From assembly GCA_026770585.1 (NCBI GenBank), contig MU646303.1, forward strand, positions 142,563-153,191: a stretch of DNA of 10,629 bases, in the 5' to 3' direction. The stretch comes from Baffinella frigidus. Taxonomy: Eukaryota > Cryptophyceae > Cryptomonadales > Baffinellaceae. The notes under the pieces were generated by a model. It saw nothing but the letters and a program-made list of their open reading frames with translations. It had not been told where the DNA came from and did not search any database. Below, in pieces: positions 1 to 5,248 of this stretch (position 1 is the stretch's first letter; every line of letters starts with the position of its first letter). Position numbers and translations under genes: made by a program.

Positions 1-52
<52 letters not shown>
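1..52. repeat. (TA)n microsatellite
   Basis: An uninterrupted TA dinucleotide run begins at the window edge, so its true length is unknown. It is followed within eight bases by an AG (59-60) that could act as a splice acceptor for the small putative exon at 61-83. Confidence 0.97.
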
Positions 53-59
<7 letters not shown>

Positions 60-60
60 G

Positions 61-83
61 CCGCGGGGGTCACGACGCTGCGG
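61..83 (+). CDS. Putative small exon 0 of the REJ-like gene
   Basis: The stretch after AAATAG reads CC then GCG GGG GTC ACG ACG CTG CGG (AGVTTLR), and is followed by a possible GTATGC donor at 84. Its end phase is 0, which matches the next exon at 570 (VQHTSSPSAV), giving AGVTTLR-VQHTSS. Composition is GC-rich like the other exons. The exon is very short and its acceptor context is only an AT microsatellite plus AAATAG, so it could be chance. Confidence 0.33.
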
Positions 84-150
84 GTATGCCCCAAAATCGC
101 TCTTTTTCGCTCCAACCTTGACGGAATTGAATCACGAACGTCAACTTAAT

Positions 151-313
151 AGGGTAACGGACTGAAAACCGGGTAGTGAGGCCTACGGTGTTTCGTACGG
201 TAGGCCGTAGGGACCTAAGGGGGCTCCTACGAAAAACCAGGTCCTAGGGGCCCCACCGCCTACCGTAGGCAATACCGTAGGCTTAACTACCCGGTTTTCA
301 GGACGTTATCCTA
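151..313. mobile_element. MITE-like element, family A (copy 1), long terminal inverted repeats
   Basis: The left arm (151-189) contains CTGAAAACCGGGTAGT, and the right arm (about 273-313) carries its reverse complement ACTACCCGGTTTTCAG. The arms match over roughly 38-40 bases with few mismatches. The interior has the palindromic CCTACGGTAGG / GGCCGTAGGG motif. Related copies lie at about 1859-1927 and, inverted, at 9951-10031. No coding capacity is visible, so it is non-autonomous. It lies in the intron upstream of the exon at 570. Confidence 0.8.
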
Positions 314-337
314 TATTTTTTATATATAGGATAACGT
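303..337. repeat. Perfect 13-bp hairpin at the end of the family A element
   Basis: ACGTTATCCTATA at 303-315 is exactly reverse-complementary to TATAGGATAACGT at 325-337, with a 9-base AT-only loop. It overlaps the right terminal repeat of the element at 151-313, so it may mark a nested or duplicated terminus. Confidence 0.85.
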
Positions 338-351
338 GAACCGATTTGCAG

Positions 352-400
352 GTGCGAGACGCCTCCTCATCCGCCTTGGTGGAGGCGGAGCCCATCTGAC
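352..400 (+). pseudogene. Decayed partial copy of the exon at 570
   Basis: After the acceptor-like GATTTGCAG this stretch reads VRDASSSALVEAEPI followed by TGA. It parallels the start of the real exon (VQHTSSPSAVVEAEFI), including an identical GTGGAGGCGGAG block. The premature stop and the loss of the rest of the exon make it a broken duplicate. It sits 5' of the intact exon with repeat DNA between them. Confidence 0.7.
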
Positions 401-464
401 GTCAAAAGCCAATCACCCCCCTCAGAAACGCTGCTTACCTTGCAAAAGTGGCCGCTTCGCAATA

Positions 465-563
465 CAAATAATAGACGGACCGTGGCCGATCCGTTCCAAC
501 ATAATCTAATGTTGAATACCAAACACCAAATGTAGCACAAATAATAGATGGACCGTTGCCGAT
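465..563. repeat. 26-nt direct repeat pair (465-490 and 538-563)
   Basis: CAAATAATAGACGGACCGTG with its next six bases recurs at 538-563 with two differences (24 of 26 identical). The second copy leads directly into the acceptor GATGGACAG of the exon at 570. The ATAGATGGAC core also occurs at 4083-4092, and its inverse near 4003-4034, so these are fragments of a shared element. Confidence 0.8.
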
Positions 564-569
564 GGACAG

Positions 570-753
570 GTGCAGCACACGTCCTCTCCGTCCGCCGTGG
601 TGGAGGCGGAGTTCATCGTCAAGGCGGTGGGCCTCACGGCGGTGTGCGCGTCCGGGTGCAGCGCGGCGGTGGAAGGCGGCGCGTCGGCGACGTTCCTCCT
701 GGGAGGGTTCCTGGGCGTCACGTTGACTACGCAGCTGGCTGCTGACGTCCGCG
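570..753 (+). CDS. Exon 1: REJ-like gene, beta-rich extracellular segment
   Basis: The exon starts after GATGGACAG and ends at CGTCCGCG before a GTTAGC donor. It encodes 61 residues plus one base, beginning VQHTSSPSAVVEAEF and ending TTQLAADVR. The sequence alternates Val/Ala/Leu/Thr with two Cys (C-A-S-G-C), as in an extracellular beta-sandwich. I do not recognise a named domain in it. The leftover G joins GC of the exon at 1133 to make Gly, giving ADVR-G-AAAPVTAL, which supports both splice sites. A broken partial copy lies at 352-400. GC content is far above that of the flanking introns. Confidence 0.7.
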
Positions 754-1132
754 GTTAGCTCGAGACCCTACACCCTACACCCTACACCCTACACCCTGCA
801 CCCTACTACACCCTACCACCCCCGACACCCTACACCCTTCACCCCACACCCTACACCCTACACCCTTCACCCTTCACCCTACACCCTACACCCTACACCC
901 TGAACCGTAAACCCTACACCCTACACCCTACACCCTACACCCTAAACCCTACACCCTACAACCTACACCCTACACCCTGCACCCTGAACCGTAAACCGTA
1001 AACCCTACACCCTAAACCCTCAACCCTACCCCCTACACCCTACACCCTACACCCCACACCCTACACCCCAAACCTCACACCCCACACCCCACACCCCAAA
1101 CCCCAAACCCCAAACCCCAACCCCCAACCCAG
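754..1132 (+). repeat. Intron made of telomere-like heptamers (CCCTACA/CCCTAAA/CCCCAAA)
   Basis: From the GTTAGC donor at 754 to the CCCAACCCAG acceptor at 1131-1132 almost everything is a degenerate 7-mer array. The commonest unit is CCCTACA, drifting to CCCTAAA, CCCTTCA and finally CCCCAAA/CCCACAC near the acceptor. The C-rich strand is the sense strand. The array starts about a dozen bases after the donor and runs directly into the acceptor. Confidence 0.92.
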
Positions 1133-1287
1133 GCGCCGCAGCCCCCGTCACCGCTCTCACAACCGCACCCGGAGGCTTGAGCGTAACCGTCACCCTCCCA
1201 GCATCCTCGACGAACGGCGCGCCCTTCGCGGTGCAGCAGCTGCGGTTCGCGGTGTCAGCTGACGCCGCGCGATTCGCCTACGCGCAG
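1133..1287 (+). CDS. Exon 2: fibronectin-III-like segment
   Basis: The exon has 2 nt completing a Gly codon, then 51 codons: AAAPVTALTTAPGGLSVT, VTLPASSTNGAPFAVQQLRF, AVSADAARFAYAQ. The pattern P.VT.L...PG.L.VT..LPAS.NG.PF resembles an FN3-type strand arrangement, which I infer from layout, not from a profile. The acceptor is CCCAACCCAG and the donor GCGCAG|GTCTCC. The 3' two thirds of this exon recurs at least three more times downstream (1368-1472, 1593-1702, 1791-1829, plus a 3' end at 1925-1935). This copy is the only one with the 5' part, so I take it as the functional one. Confidence 0.7.
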
Positions 1288-1295
1288 GTCTCCAC

Positions 1296-1367
1296 TAATT
1301 GATTTAATTAGGATTCATAAGTAAAATTACTTGTGCCATAGTAATTTCTCCTATCGTTTCTCCTCGC
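1296..1367. mobile_element. Family B AT-rich repeat, copy 1
   Basis: An AT-rich unit with the core GATTTAATTAGGATTCATAA and AAATTAC/GTAATTT arms, ending CTCCTATCGTTTCTCCTCGCG. It sits just after the exon 2 donor. Three further copies occur at 1719-1790, 1963-2043 and 2898-2981, all in the same orientation and all just downstream of an exon-end CAG|GT. No ORF. Confidence 0.8.
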
Positions 1368-1472
1368 GCCACCGTCACCCTCCCAGCATCCTCGACCAAC
1401 GGCGCGCCCTTCGCGGTGCAGCAGCAGCGGTTTGCGGTGTTAGCTGACGCCGCGCGCTTCGCATACGCGCAG
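1368..1472 (+). pseudogene. Partial duplicate of exon 2, copy a
   Basis: Reads ATVTLPASSTNGAPFAVQQQ then RFAVLADAARFAYAQ, still open, and ends at the same GCGCAG|GTCTGA donor. It lacks the exon 2 5' part (AAAPVTALTTAPGG) and a clear acceptor at its start. The only upstream AG is inside CCCTCCCAG, which would delete the first residues. It could be an alternative exon but more likely is a duplication remnant. Confidence 0.72.
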
Positions 1473-1477
1473 GTCTG

Positions 1478-1592
1478 ATCCGGGAACACGTTTATTTGGA
1501 AACTGGCGTATCAAACCGGATTCTGGCCCTAATTAAATTTAGTTAGGGACCTAATTAACCTTCGGCCAACTCGTATGAACACATACGGATCC
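1478..1592. mobile_element. MITE family C, copy 1 (right end truncated)
   Basis: Begins ATCCGGGAACACG and shares CAAACCGGATTCTGGCCC, TAATTAAATTTAGTTAGGGA and AACACATACGGATCC with the fuller copy at 2113-2263. The right terminal repeat is missing; the sequence runs straight into another exon 2 copy. It begins five bases after the donor of copy a. Confidence 0.8.
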
Positions 1593-1702
1593 CCGCCACC
1601 CTCCCAGCCCTCCCAGCTTCATCCACCAACGGCGCGCCCTTCGCGGCGCAGCAGCTGCGGTTTGCGGTTTCCGCTGACGCCGCGCGCTTCACCTACGTGC
1701 AG
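1593..1702 (+). pseudogene. Partial duplicate of exon 2, copy b
   Basis: Open reading of PASSTNGAPFAAQQLRFAVS then ADAARFTYVQ, ending CGTGCAG|GTTTGT. It has a small internal duplication of CCTCCCAGC at its start and substitutions (A for V, TYV for AYA) relative to exon 2. No complete exon 2 5' part. Confidence 0.72.
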
Positions 1703-1718
1703 GTTTGTTGGGGGGGGG

Positions 1719-1790
1719 TAATTGATTTAATTGGGATTCATAAGTAAAATTTCCTATGCCGTAGTAATTTCTCCTATCGTTTCTCCTCGC
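1719..1790. mobile_element. Family B AT-rich repeat, copy 2
   Basis: Near-identical to copy 1 (TAATTGATTTAATTGGGATT ... TAATTTCTCCTATCGTTTCT). It is separated from the preceding donor by a G-run (GTTTGTTGGGGGGGGG). Confidence 0.8.
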
Positions 1791-1829
1791 GTAACCGCCA
1801 CCGTTCCTGCTTCCTCGACCAACGGCGCG
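1791..1829 (+). pseudogene. Partial duplicate of exon 2, copy c (interrupted)
   Basis: GTAACCGCCACCGTTCCTGC and following bases read VTATVPASSTNGA, matching exon 2 up to NGA, then stop at CATCCGGGAACG (a family C terminus). The matching exon end CTTACGCGCAG|GTCCCC reappears at 1924-1937, so the copy is split by inserted element DNA. Confidence 0.68.
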
Positions 1830-1858
1830 TCTCATCCGGGAACGTTCACAGGCTCACG

Positions 1859-1927
1859 TCCTGAAAACTGAAAAGTTAAGCCTTCGTCATTGCCTACGGT
1901 AGGCCGTAGGGGCCTAGGGGGGGTCTT
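1859..1927. mobile_element. MITE family A, truncated copy 2
   Basis: TCCTGAAAACTGAAAAGTTAAGCC followed by TGCCTACGGTAGGCCGTAGG matches one arm and the core of the element at 151-313. The other arm is absent; an exon 2 end (TACGCGCAG) follows directly. Confidence 0.75.
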
Positions 1928-1962
1928 ACGCGCAGGTCCCCACCCAGGATGGTTGGGGGGGG

Positions 1963-2043
1963 TAACTGATTGAATTAGGATTCATAAGTAAAATTACTGA
2001 TGCCATAGTAATTTTTCCTATCATTTCTCTTACGAAACAATGG
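1963..2043. mobile_element. Family B AT-rich repeat, copy 3
   Basis: TAACTGATTGAATTAGGATT, CATAAGTAAAATTAC and TAATTTTTCCTATCATTTCT, then TACGAAACAATGG. It extends further at its 3' end than copies 1 and 2 and shares that extension (GAAACAATG) with the copy at 2898. It lies 25 bases after the donor-like GCGCAG|GTCCCC. Confidence 0.8.
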
Positions 2044-2078
2044 GAATATCAAATCTCAGCCAATCGCTCCAATTCCAG

Positions 2079-2110
2079 CCACGAAATACCCCCCCCAAGG
2101 ATCTTGCGTG
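2079..2110 (+). CDS. Exon 3 (tentative): short linker with a GC donor
   Basis: Between TTCCAG (acceptor) and the family C element at 2113, 32 nt read PRNTPPKDLA plus TG. With C from the next exon the split codon is Cys, giving KDLA-C-VASEGGW. Phase 0 at its start matches the end of exon 2 (FAYAQ). The implied donor is GCATCC, a GC-AG intron, because no GT is placed correctly. The next exon follows immediately after the element, so the intron would be the element itself. Alternatives are acceptors at 2059 or a wholly non-coding stretch. Confidence 0.42.
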
Positions 2111-2112
2111 GC

Positions 2113-2263
2113 ATCCGGGAACATGTTTAATCTAAAATAAAATGGCCTATCAAACCGGATTCTGGCCCTAATTAAATTTAGTTGGGGACCTAATTAACCT
2201 TCGTCCCAACTCCTATGAACACATAGGGTTCCATTTTCTTTTAAATTCAACATGCCCCCGGAT
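2113..2263. mobile_element. MITE family C, full copy with ~33-bp terminal inverted repeats
   Basis: The left end ATCCGGGAACATGTTTAATC and the right end (reverse complement ATCCGGGGGCATGTTGAATT) match over about 33 bases, ending in AAAATGG. The interior has CCCTAATTAAATTTAGTTGG and a near-inverse GACCTAATTAACC. The element is followed by TAG|CGTCGCTT, so its end plus TAG supplies a splice acceptor. Imperfect flanking repeats TGCGTGGC / AGCGTCGC may be an 8-bp target duplication. Confidence 0.85.
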
Positions 2264-2266
2264 TAG

Positions 2267-2321
2267 CGTCGCTTCTGAGGGTGGGTGGGAGCTGACCTCG
2301 TTCCACGCTAATCCGGTTCAG
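2267..2321 (+). CDS. Exon 4: REJ-like gene, VASEGGWELTSFHANPVQ
   Basis: Acceptor GGATTAG, donor GTTCAG|GTCACC. One base completes the preceding codon, then 18 codons read VASEGGWELTSFHANPVQ at phase 0. It continues into VTYYRAPLLAAARF of the exon at 2600. The 14 bases after the donor (GTCACCTACTACCG) are identical to the first 14 bases of that next exon, as if the intron arose by duplicating an AGGT-containing stretch. Trp and aromatic spacing fit a beta-strand-rich extracellular segment; the identification rests on continuity with the REJ exons that follow. Confidence 0.6.
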
Positions 2322-2403
2322 GTCACCTACTACCGGATACGATTCTAGTACAAATCGTTTTGATGGACTGTATCCATGAAGCCCCCGGTGGCTGCTAAGT
2401 GGA

Positions 2404-2472
2404 TGAACACACAGGGATCCATTTTCTTTTCACCTAAACATATCCCCGGATTAGGTCACATACTACCGCGCG
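2404..2472 (+). repeat. Partial family C end plus an extra copy of the exon 5 start
   Basis: CAGGGATCCATTTTCTTTTC and TATCCCCGGATTAG repeat the right end of the family C element, and are followed by GTCACATACTACCGCGCG, a copy of the first 18 bases of exon 5 with one change. The same junction occurs at 2597-2617. It is therefore a direct duplication of element end plus exon start. Confidence 0.8.
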
Positions 2473-2596
2473 AAAATGGGTCCCTATGTGTTCATAGGAG
2501 TTGGACGAATGTCAATTAGGTACCTAACTAAATTTAATTAGGGCCATAATCCGGTTCGATGGGCCATTTTCTTTTCAACTAAACATGTCCCCGGAT
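2473..2596. mobile_element. MITE family C, inverted copy
   Basis: Contains CCCTATGTGTTCATAGGAGT, CTAACTAAATTTAATTAGGG and GGGCCATTTTCTTTTCAACT, then ATGTCCCCGGAT. Read on the minus strand it matches 2113-2263. The left terminus is cut short by the exon 5 start copy. It ends in GGATTAG, which serves as the acceptor of exon 5. Confidence 0.8.
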
Positions 2597-2599
2597 TAG

Positions 2600-2680
2600 G
2601 TCACCTACTACCGCGCGCCGCTCCTCGCCGCAGCGCGCTTCAACGCGATCGGCTCCCAGCTCATCCTCACCTTCGACCAG
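2600..2680 (+). CDS. Exon 5: REJ N-terminal strand, ...ARFNAIGSQLILTFDQ
   Basis: 27 codons in phase 0 reading VTYYRAPLLAAARFNAIGSQ then LILTFDQ. REJ modules typically have A-F-x-x-x-G-x-x-I-x-V-x-F-D before a Cys-containing stretch, and the next exon supplies ATSGTGAISCAASL, so FDQ-ATSG is a strong fit. Acceptor GGATTAG from the family C element; donor GACCAG|GTCACC. Its last 17 bases are repeated exactly at 2856-2872, on the far side of a MITE, and a longer mutated copy is at 3001-3050. Confidence 0.75.
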
Positions 2681-2699
2681 GTCACCTTCTTAGTTGTCC

Positions 2700-2856
2700 A
2701 CACAGCGGACTTCGAAGGGATTTTGAATAATCCTTGAGCGATAAGACCTAGGACCCTACGGTAGGCAACCCGTAGGGACATAGGGGGGGTCCTACGGATA
2801 AGGTAACGGAAAGGTGGCCCGATTTGGGCCGAAAATCCCTTCGTAGCCCGCTGTGT
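2700..2856. mobile_element. MITE family D, full copy, 25-bp terminal inverted repeats
   Basis: The left end ACACAGCGGACTTCGAAGGG and five more bases match the reverse complement of the right end (ACACAGCGGGCTACGAAGGG) at 23 of 25 positions. The interior carries the CCCTACGGTAGGCAACCCGT palindromic core. It is flanked by identical 17-bp copies of the exon 5 end (2664-2680 and 2856-2872, the last base shared). Other members: 4688-4792, 6223-6247, 6847-6999, 7295-7360 and 7526-7584. Confidence 0.9.
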
Positions 2857-2872
2857 CCTCACCTTCGACCAG
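2856..2872 (+). repeat. Exact 17-bp duplicate of the exon 5 3' end
   Basis: TCCTCACCTTCGACCAG equals 2664-2680, is followed again by GT, and sits directly after the MITE terminus. Either GT could in principle serve as donor. Confidence 0.92.
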
Positions 2873-2897
2873 GTTTGGGGTTTAGATTCACAAGTGG

Positions 2898-2981
2898 TGA
2901 TTGATTGAATTAGGATTCAGAAGTAACATTACCTATGCCATAGTTATTTCTCCTAAGATTTCACCTATGAAACAATGAAAA
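2898..2981. mobile_element. Family B AT-rich repeat, copy 4
   Basis: TGATTGATTGAATTAGGATT, CAGAAGTAACATTACC and TATTTCTCCTAAGATTTCAC, then TATGAAACAATG. More diverged than the first three copies, yet again just downstream of an exon-end CAG|GT (2872). Confidence 0.75.
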
Positions 2982-2995
2982 TTGCTTAAATGCCA

Positions 2996-3050
2996 GCCGT
3001 GGCGCGCTTCAACGCGATCGGCTTCCAGCTCCTCCGCACCTTCGATCAGG
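2996..3050 (+). pseudogene. Diverged partial copy of exon 5
   Basis: Reads VARFNAIGFQLLRTFDQ and ends GATCAG|GCGAGC, compared with AARFNAIGSQLILTFDQ in exon 5. There is a possible acceptor, ATGCCAG, but the donor is GC rather than GT and it would duplicate the strand. I regard it as a remnant. Confidence 0.68.
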
Positions 3051-3133
3051 CGAGCCTCCCCCCGACTGAATGTTAAGCGAGCCTCGTTTGCAAAATCCTG
3101 ACTGAACCCTAACCCCTCCTCTCCTCCTCCCAG

Positions 3134-3201
3134 GCCACGTCTGGCACAGACACAGTCTCGTGCGAAGCCTCCCTCTCCCTCCAGCCGAATTCGACGCTCG
3201 G
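3134..3201 (+). pseudogene. Truncated exon 6 copy 1
   Basis: After CTCCCAG it reads ATSGTDTVSCEASLSLQPNS then TLG, and dissolves into CCCTCAACCCCC. It has the acceptor but no GT donor. It carries two extra residues (SL) relative to the intact exon. Confidence 0.78.
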
Positions 3202-3298
3202 CCCTCAACCCCCTCAACCCTGACACCCTGACCCCTAACATCCACAACCTCGGTTGTGGAAAATCCACAACCTTCAACCCTGCCTCCCTCCCTCCCAG

Positions 3299-3371
3299 GC
3301 CACATCCGGCGCAGGCTCAATCTCGTGCACATCATCCCTCTCCCTTCAGCCGAATTCGACGCTCGGCGCGT
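3299..3371 (+). pseudogene. Truncated exon 6 copy 2
   Basis: ATSGAGSISCTSSLSLQPNS then TLGAS follows CTCCCAG. It ends at CGCGTCCTGACTGATCC without a donor. Confidence 0.78.
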
Positions 3372-3459
3372 CCTGACTGATCCCTGACCCCTCCAATCCC
3401 GACTGAACTCTAACCCCTCCGACCCCTCCAATCCTCACCCCTCCAATCCTGCCTCCCAG

Positions 3460-3540
3460 GCCACTTCCGGCACAGGCGCGATTTCGTGCGAAGCCTCCCT
3501 CTCCCTCCAGCCGAATTCGACGCTCGGAACATCGCCGTCC
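3460..3540 (+). pseudogene. Truncated exon 6 copy 3
   Basis: ATSGTGAISCEASLSLQPNS then TLGTSPS, the longest of the partial copies. It diverges into CTGAAACCCTGAACCC just before the codon for the second Cys of exon 6. Confidence 0.78.
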
Positions 3541-3663
3541 CTGAAACCCTGAACCCTAAAACCCACAACCTCTCAAACCCTGCCTGCCTCCCTTCCAGGC
3601 CGCCTGAATGTTCAGCGAGAAAAATCCTGACTGAATCCTAACCCCTCCTCTCCTGCCTCCCAG

Positions 3664-3721
3664 ACCACGTCCGGCGCAGGCGCGATTTCGTGCGCATCCC
3701 TCCAGCCGAATTCGACGCTCT
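3664..3721 (+). pseudogene. Truncated exon 6 copy 4
   Basis: After CTCCCAG it matches TSGAGAIS, then is shortened by three bases (TGCGCATCC) and ends at GACGCTCTG, where CCCTCAACCCC repeats begin. Confidence 0.76.
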
Positions 3722-3842
3722 GTACCCTCAACCCCAAACCCTAAACCCTACACCCTACACCTTACACCCTATACCCTACACCATACACCATACACCATAC
3801 ACCATACACCCTAAACTTAAACCCTGCCTCCATTCCTGCCAG

Positions 3843-3972
3843 GCCACCTCCGGCACAGGCGCGATTTCGTGCGCAGCATCCCTCCAGCCGAATTCGACGC
3901 TCGGCACGTCACCGTCCTGCACCTGGAGCTCACCCACCACCCTCACCGTCGCGCTCGGCGCGGGCGCCACCG
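3843..3972 (+). CDS. Exon 6: REJ core with two Cys and LTVALGAGAT
   Basis: 43 codons plus one base: ATSGTGAISCAASLQPNSTL, then GTSPSCTWSSPTTLTVALGA, then GAT. Acceptor CCTGCCAG, donor CCACCG|GTAACC. REJ modules have T-x-x-x-x-x-C, L-G-x-x-x-x-C-x-W and L-x-V-x-L-G-x-G-A-T in this order, all visible here (Cys at residues 10 and 26, Trp 28). The leftover G joins TG of the next exon to give Val, producing LGAGAT-V-LPAAAITW, an excellent family fit that validates the junction. It is the only complete copy among five. Its last ~22 bases are repeated at 4109-4130 and 4259-4280. Confidence 0.82.
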
Positions 3973-4480
3973 GTAACCGTCTATCTATGTAACCGTCTAT
4001 CTATATCCTTAGGAAACCCGTAGACCGTCCATCTATATCCTTAGGAAACCCGTAGGAACCTTACCGTAGAGAATCGCTAGGGAATAGATGGACCCAATGA
4101 ATCCGTCCGCGCTCGGCGCGGGCGCGACAGGTCCTCTGTCGAGCGTGTTTGGCACGAAATCAAAAGCTACGGTCGAAAATCGACCTTGGTTTTTCCGTGG
4201 GAACCCCTTATGTCCCTACGGTAGGGCCTATGGATAACGTTTAGATGGACTGTTCCCGTCGTGCTTGGCGTGGGCGCCAGAGGAAATCTAACGCGGAAAC
4301 GTTTTTTTTGAAAATCACTACACGAATGCTTCAATATCACTAGTAAAACTTATTATGCGTGATAGATTCCATTACAAGAAAGTTTAATTAAAACCGTTTC
4401 CCTATGAAATTCTCAACGCTAAAACCTCAACCCTAACCCATAGCCCGACGCCTAACCCCCAACCCCGTCGCCCGTTCCAG
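3973..4480 (+). repeat. Intron 6 with two extra copies of the exon 6 end and two or three small elements
   Basis: Direct repeats TAACCGTCTATCTATATCCT / GACCGTCCATCTATATCCTT (about 3988-4058) and the inverse ATAGATGGAC (4083-4092) suggest a small element with GTCCATCTAT ends. GCGCTCGGCGCGGGCGCGAC (4109-4128) and GTGCTTGGCGTGGGCGCCAG (4261-4280) repeat the exon 6 end. A family D/A-type core (CCCTACGGTAGGGCC) lies at 4215-4229. The foldback element at 4294-4402 is listed separately. A short CCCTAACCC tract and CGTTCCAG close the intron. Confidence 0.78.
4294..4402. mobile_element. MITE family E, copy 1
   Basis: GGAAACG at 4294-4300 is inverse to CGTTTCC at 4395-4401, with imperfect T/A-rich extensions. 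The centre CACTACACGAATGCTTCAAT then ATCACTA closely matches the centre of the element at 7058-7197, so the two are related. No ORF. Confidence 0.68.
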
Positions 4481-4616
4481 TGCTCCCCGCCGCAGCAATC
4501 ACCTGGGTCGGGATCGGCCTAAAGTCCGCGAACCTCGCGTCTTTTTCTGCGGGGAACTCATCGACCCTCCTTCTTCGATCCGCGTATGCGGAACCGCCTA
4601 CTTTGATGGTCGTGGG
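4481..4616 (+). CDS. Exon 7: REJ middle segment, (V)LPAAAITWVGIGLKS...
   Basis: 2 nt complete a Val codon, then 44 codons read LPAAAITWVGIGLKSANLAS, FSAGNSSTLLLRSAYAEPPT, LMVV, and GG remains. Acceptor CGTTCCAG, donor GTGG|GTACAT. The remaining GG plus G of the next exon gives Gly, followed by SNEIGTC. REJ modules have a T-(V/I)-x-P-x-x-x-(I/L) stretch right after the LG.GAT motif, as here. Part of this exon (from GGAACTCATCGACC to the donor region) is repeated at 4793-4878 beyond a family D element. Confidence 0.8.
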
Positions 4617-4687
4617 GTACATACCCCCTAACCCCCAACCCCCAAACCCCAACCTCGAAACCCCCTCATCCCCCTAACCTCCTAACC

Positions 4688-4792
4688 ACACAGCAGATTT
4701 CGAAGGGTTTTTTGAAAAAACCCTGAGCGATGAGACCTAGGACCCTACGGTAGGCAACCCGTAGGGACATAGCGGGGTTCCTACGGATAAGA
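4688..4792. mobile_element. MITE family D, copy 2 (right end missing)
   Basis: ACACAGCAGATTTCGAAGGG, then GAGCGATGAGACCTAGGACC and CTACGGTAGGCAACCCGTAG match 2700-2800 closely. It stops at CCTACGGATAAG, where the exon 7 copy begins, so the right terminal repeat is absent. Confidence 0.85.
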
Positions 4793-4861
4793 GGAACTGA
4801 TCGACTCTTCTTCTTCGATCCGCGTATGCAGAGTCGCCCGCATTGATGGTCGTGGGGCACA
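4793..4861 (+). pseudogene. Partial copy of exon 7
   Basis: Matches 4553-4621 (GGAACT.ATCGAC through GATGGTCGTGGGG.ACAT), including the cryptic donor region, but with CGGAACC changed to CAGAGTC and other substitutions. The copy then continues into the same ACCCCCTAACCCCCAACCCC array, so the duplicated unit spans exon end plus intron start. Confidence 0.8.
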
Positions 4862-5248
4862 TACCCCCTAACCCCCAACCCCGAAACCCCAACCCCCAAA
4901 CCCCCACCCCGAAACCCCTTCATCCTCCTAACCCCCTGACCTAACCCACCTCGAACTAACACCCTGAACACCCGAAACCCCAACCCCGAAACCCCCTCAT
5001 CCCCCTACCCCCCTAACACCCGAGCCTAACAACCCTTGAACTGAAACCCTGAACACTGAGCCCCTAGCCTCACACCCCTCGAACTGAAACCCTGAACACT
5101 GACACCCTCGATCTGAAATCCTGAACACCGAAAACCCCTCAAGCCGAAACCCTGAACACTGAACACCCCTCGAACTGAAACCCTGCACCTAAAACTCCTG
5201 GAACTGAAACCCTGAACACGAACGCTGACACCCTGAACACTTCGGCAG

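Larger units (their letters stand above)
3051..3842 (+). repeat. Intron segment with an array of truncated exon 6 copies and C-rich spacers
   Basis: This stretch holds four truncated copies of exon 6 (3134-3201, 3299-3371, 3460-3540, 3664-3721) separated by C-rich, heptamer-like spacers (CCTAACCCCTCC, CTGACTGAACCC). A CCTACAC / ACCATAC microsatellite at 3743-3810 precedes the intact exon. Each copy is preceded by a pyrimidine tract and CAG, so several competing acceptors exist. A perfect 8-bp hairpin, CCACAACC-TC-GGTTGTGG, is at 3242-3259. Confidence 0.8.
4617..5248 (+). repeat. Intron 7: C-rich heptamer-like arrays around a MITE and an exon 7 copy
   Basis: From GTACATACCCCCTAACCCCC the intron consists of CCCCAACC/CCCTAACC units to 4687. 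A family D element and an exon 7 remnant follow. Then comes a second long array (about 4862-5240) with drifting units such as CCCCGAAA, CCCTGAACA and a longer period around CTCGAACTGAAACCCTGAAC. The C-rich strand is the sense strand throughout. The acceptor is ACTTCGGCAG. Confidence 0.85.

Noticed and set aside
764-1130. Chromosome end (true telomere)
   Set aside because: The array is degenerate, internal, repeated at several places and bounded by coding exons on both sides; it is interstitial telomere-like DNA.
1133-1937. CRISPR-like array of spaced repeats
   Set aside because: Repeats are exon fragments and AT-rich elements of varying length and spacing, in eukaryotic-type DNA; no regular repeat-spacer pattern.
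3009-3431. Minus-strand frames of 114-140 residues over the exon 6 array
   Set aside because: Arg/Gly-rich antisense readings of duplicated exon copies and C-rich spacers; no domain, and plus-strand copies explain the sequence.
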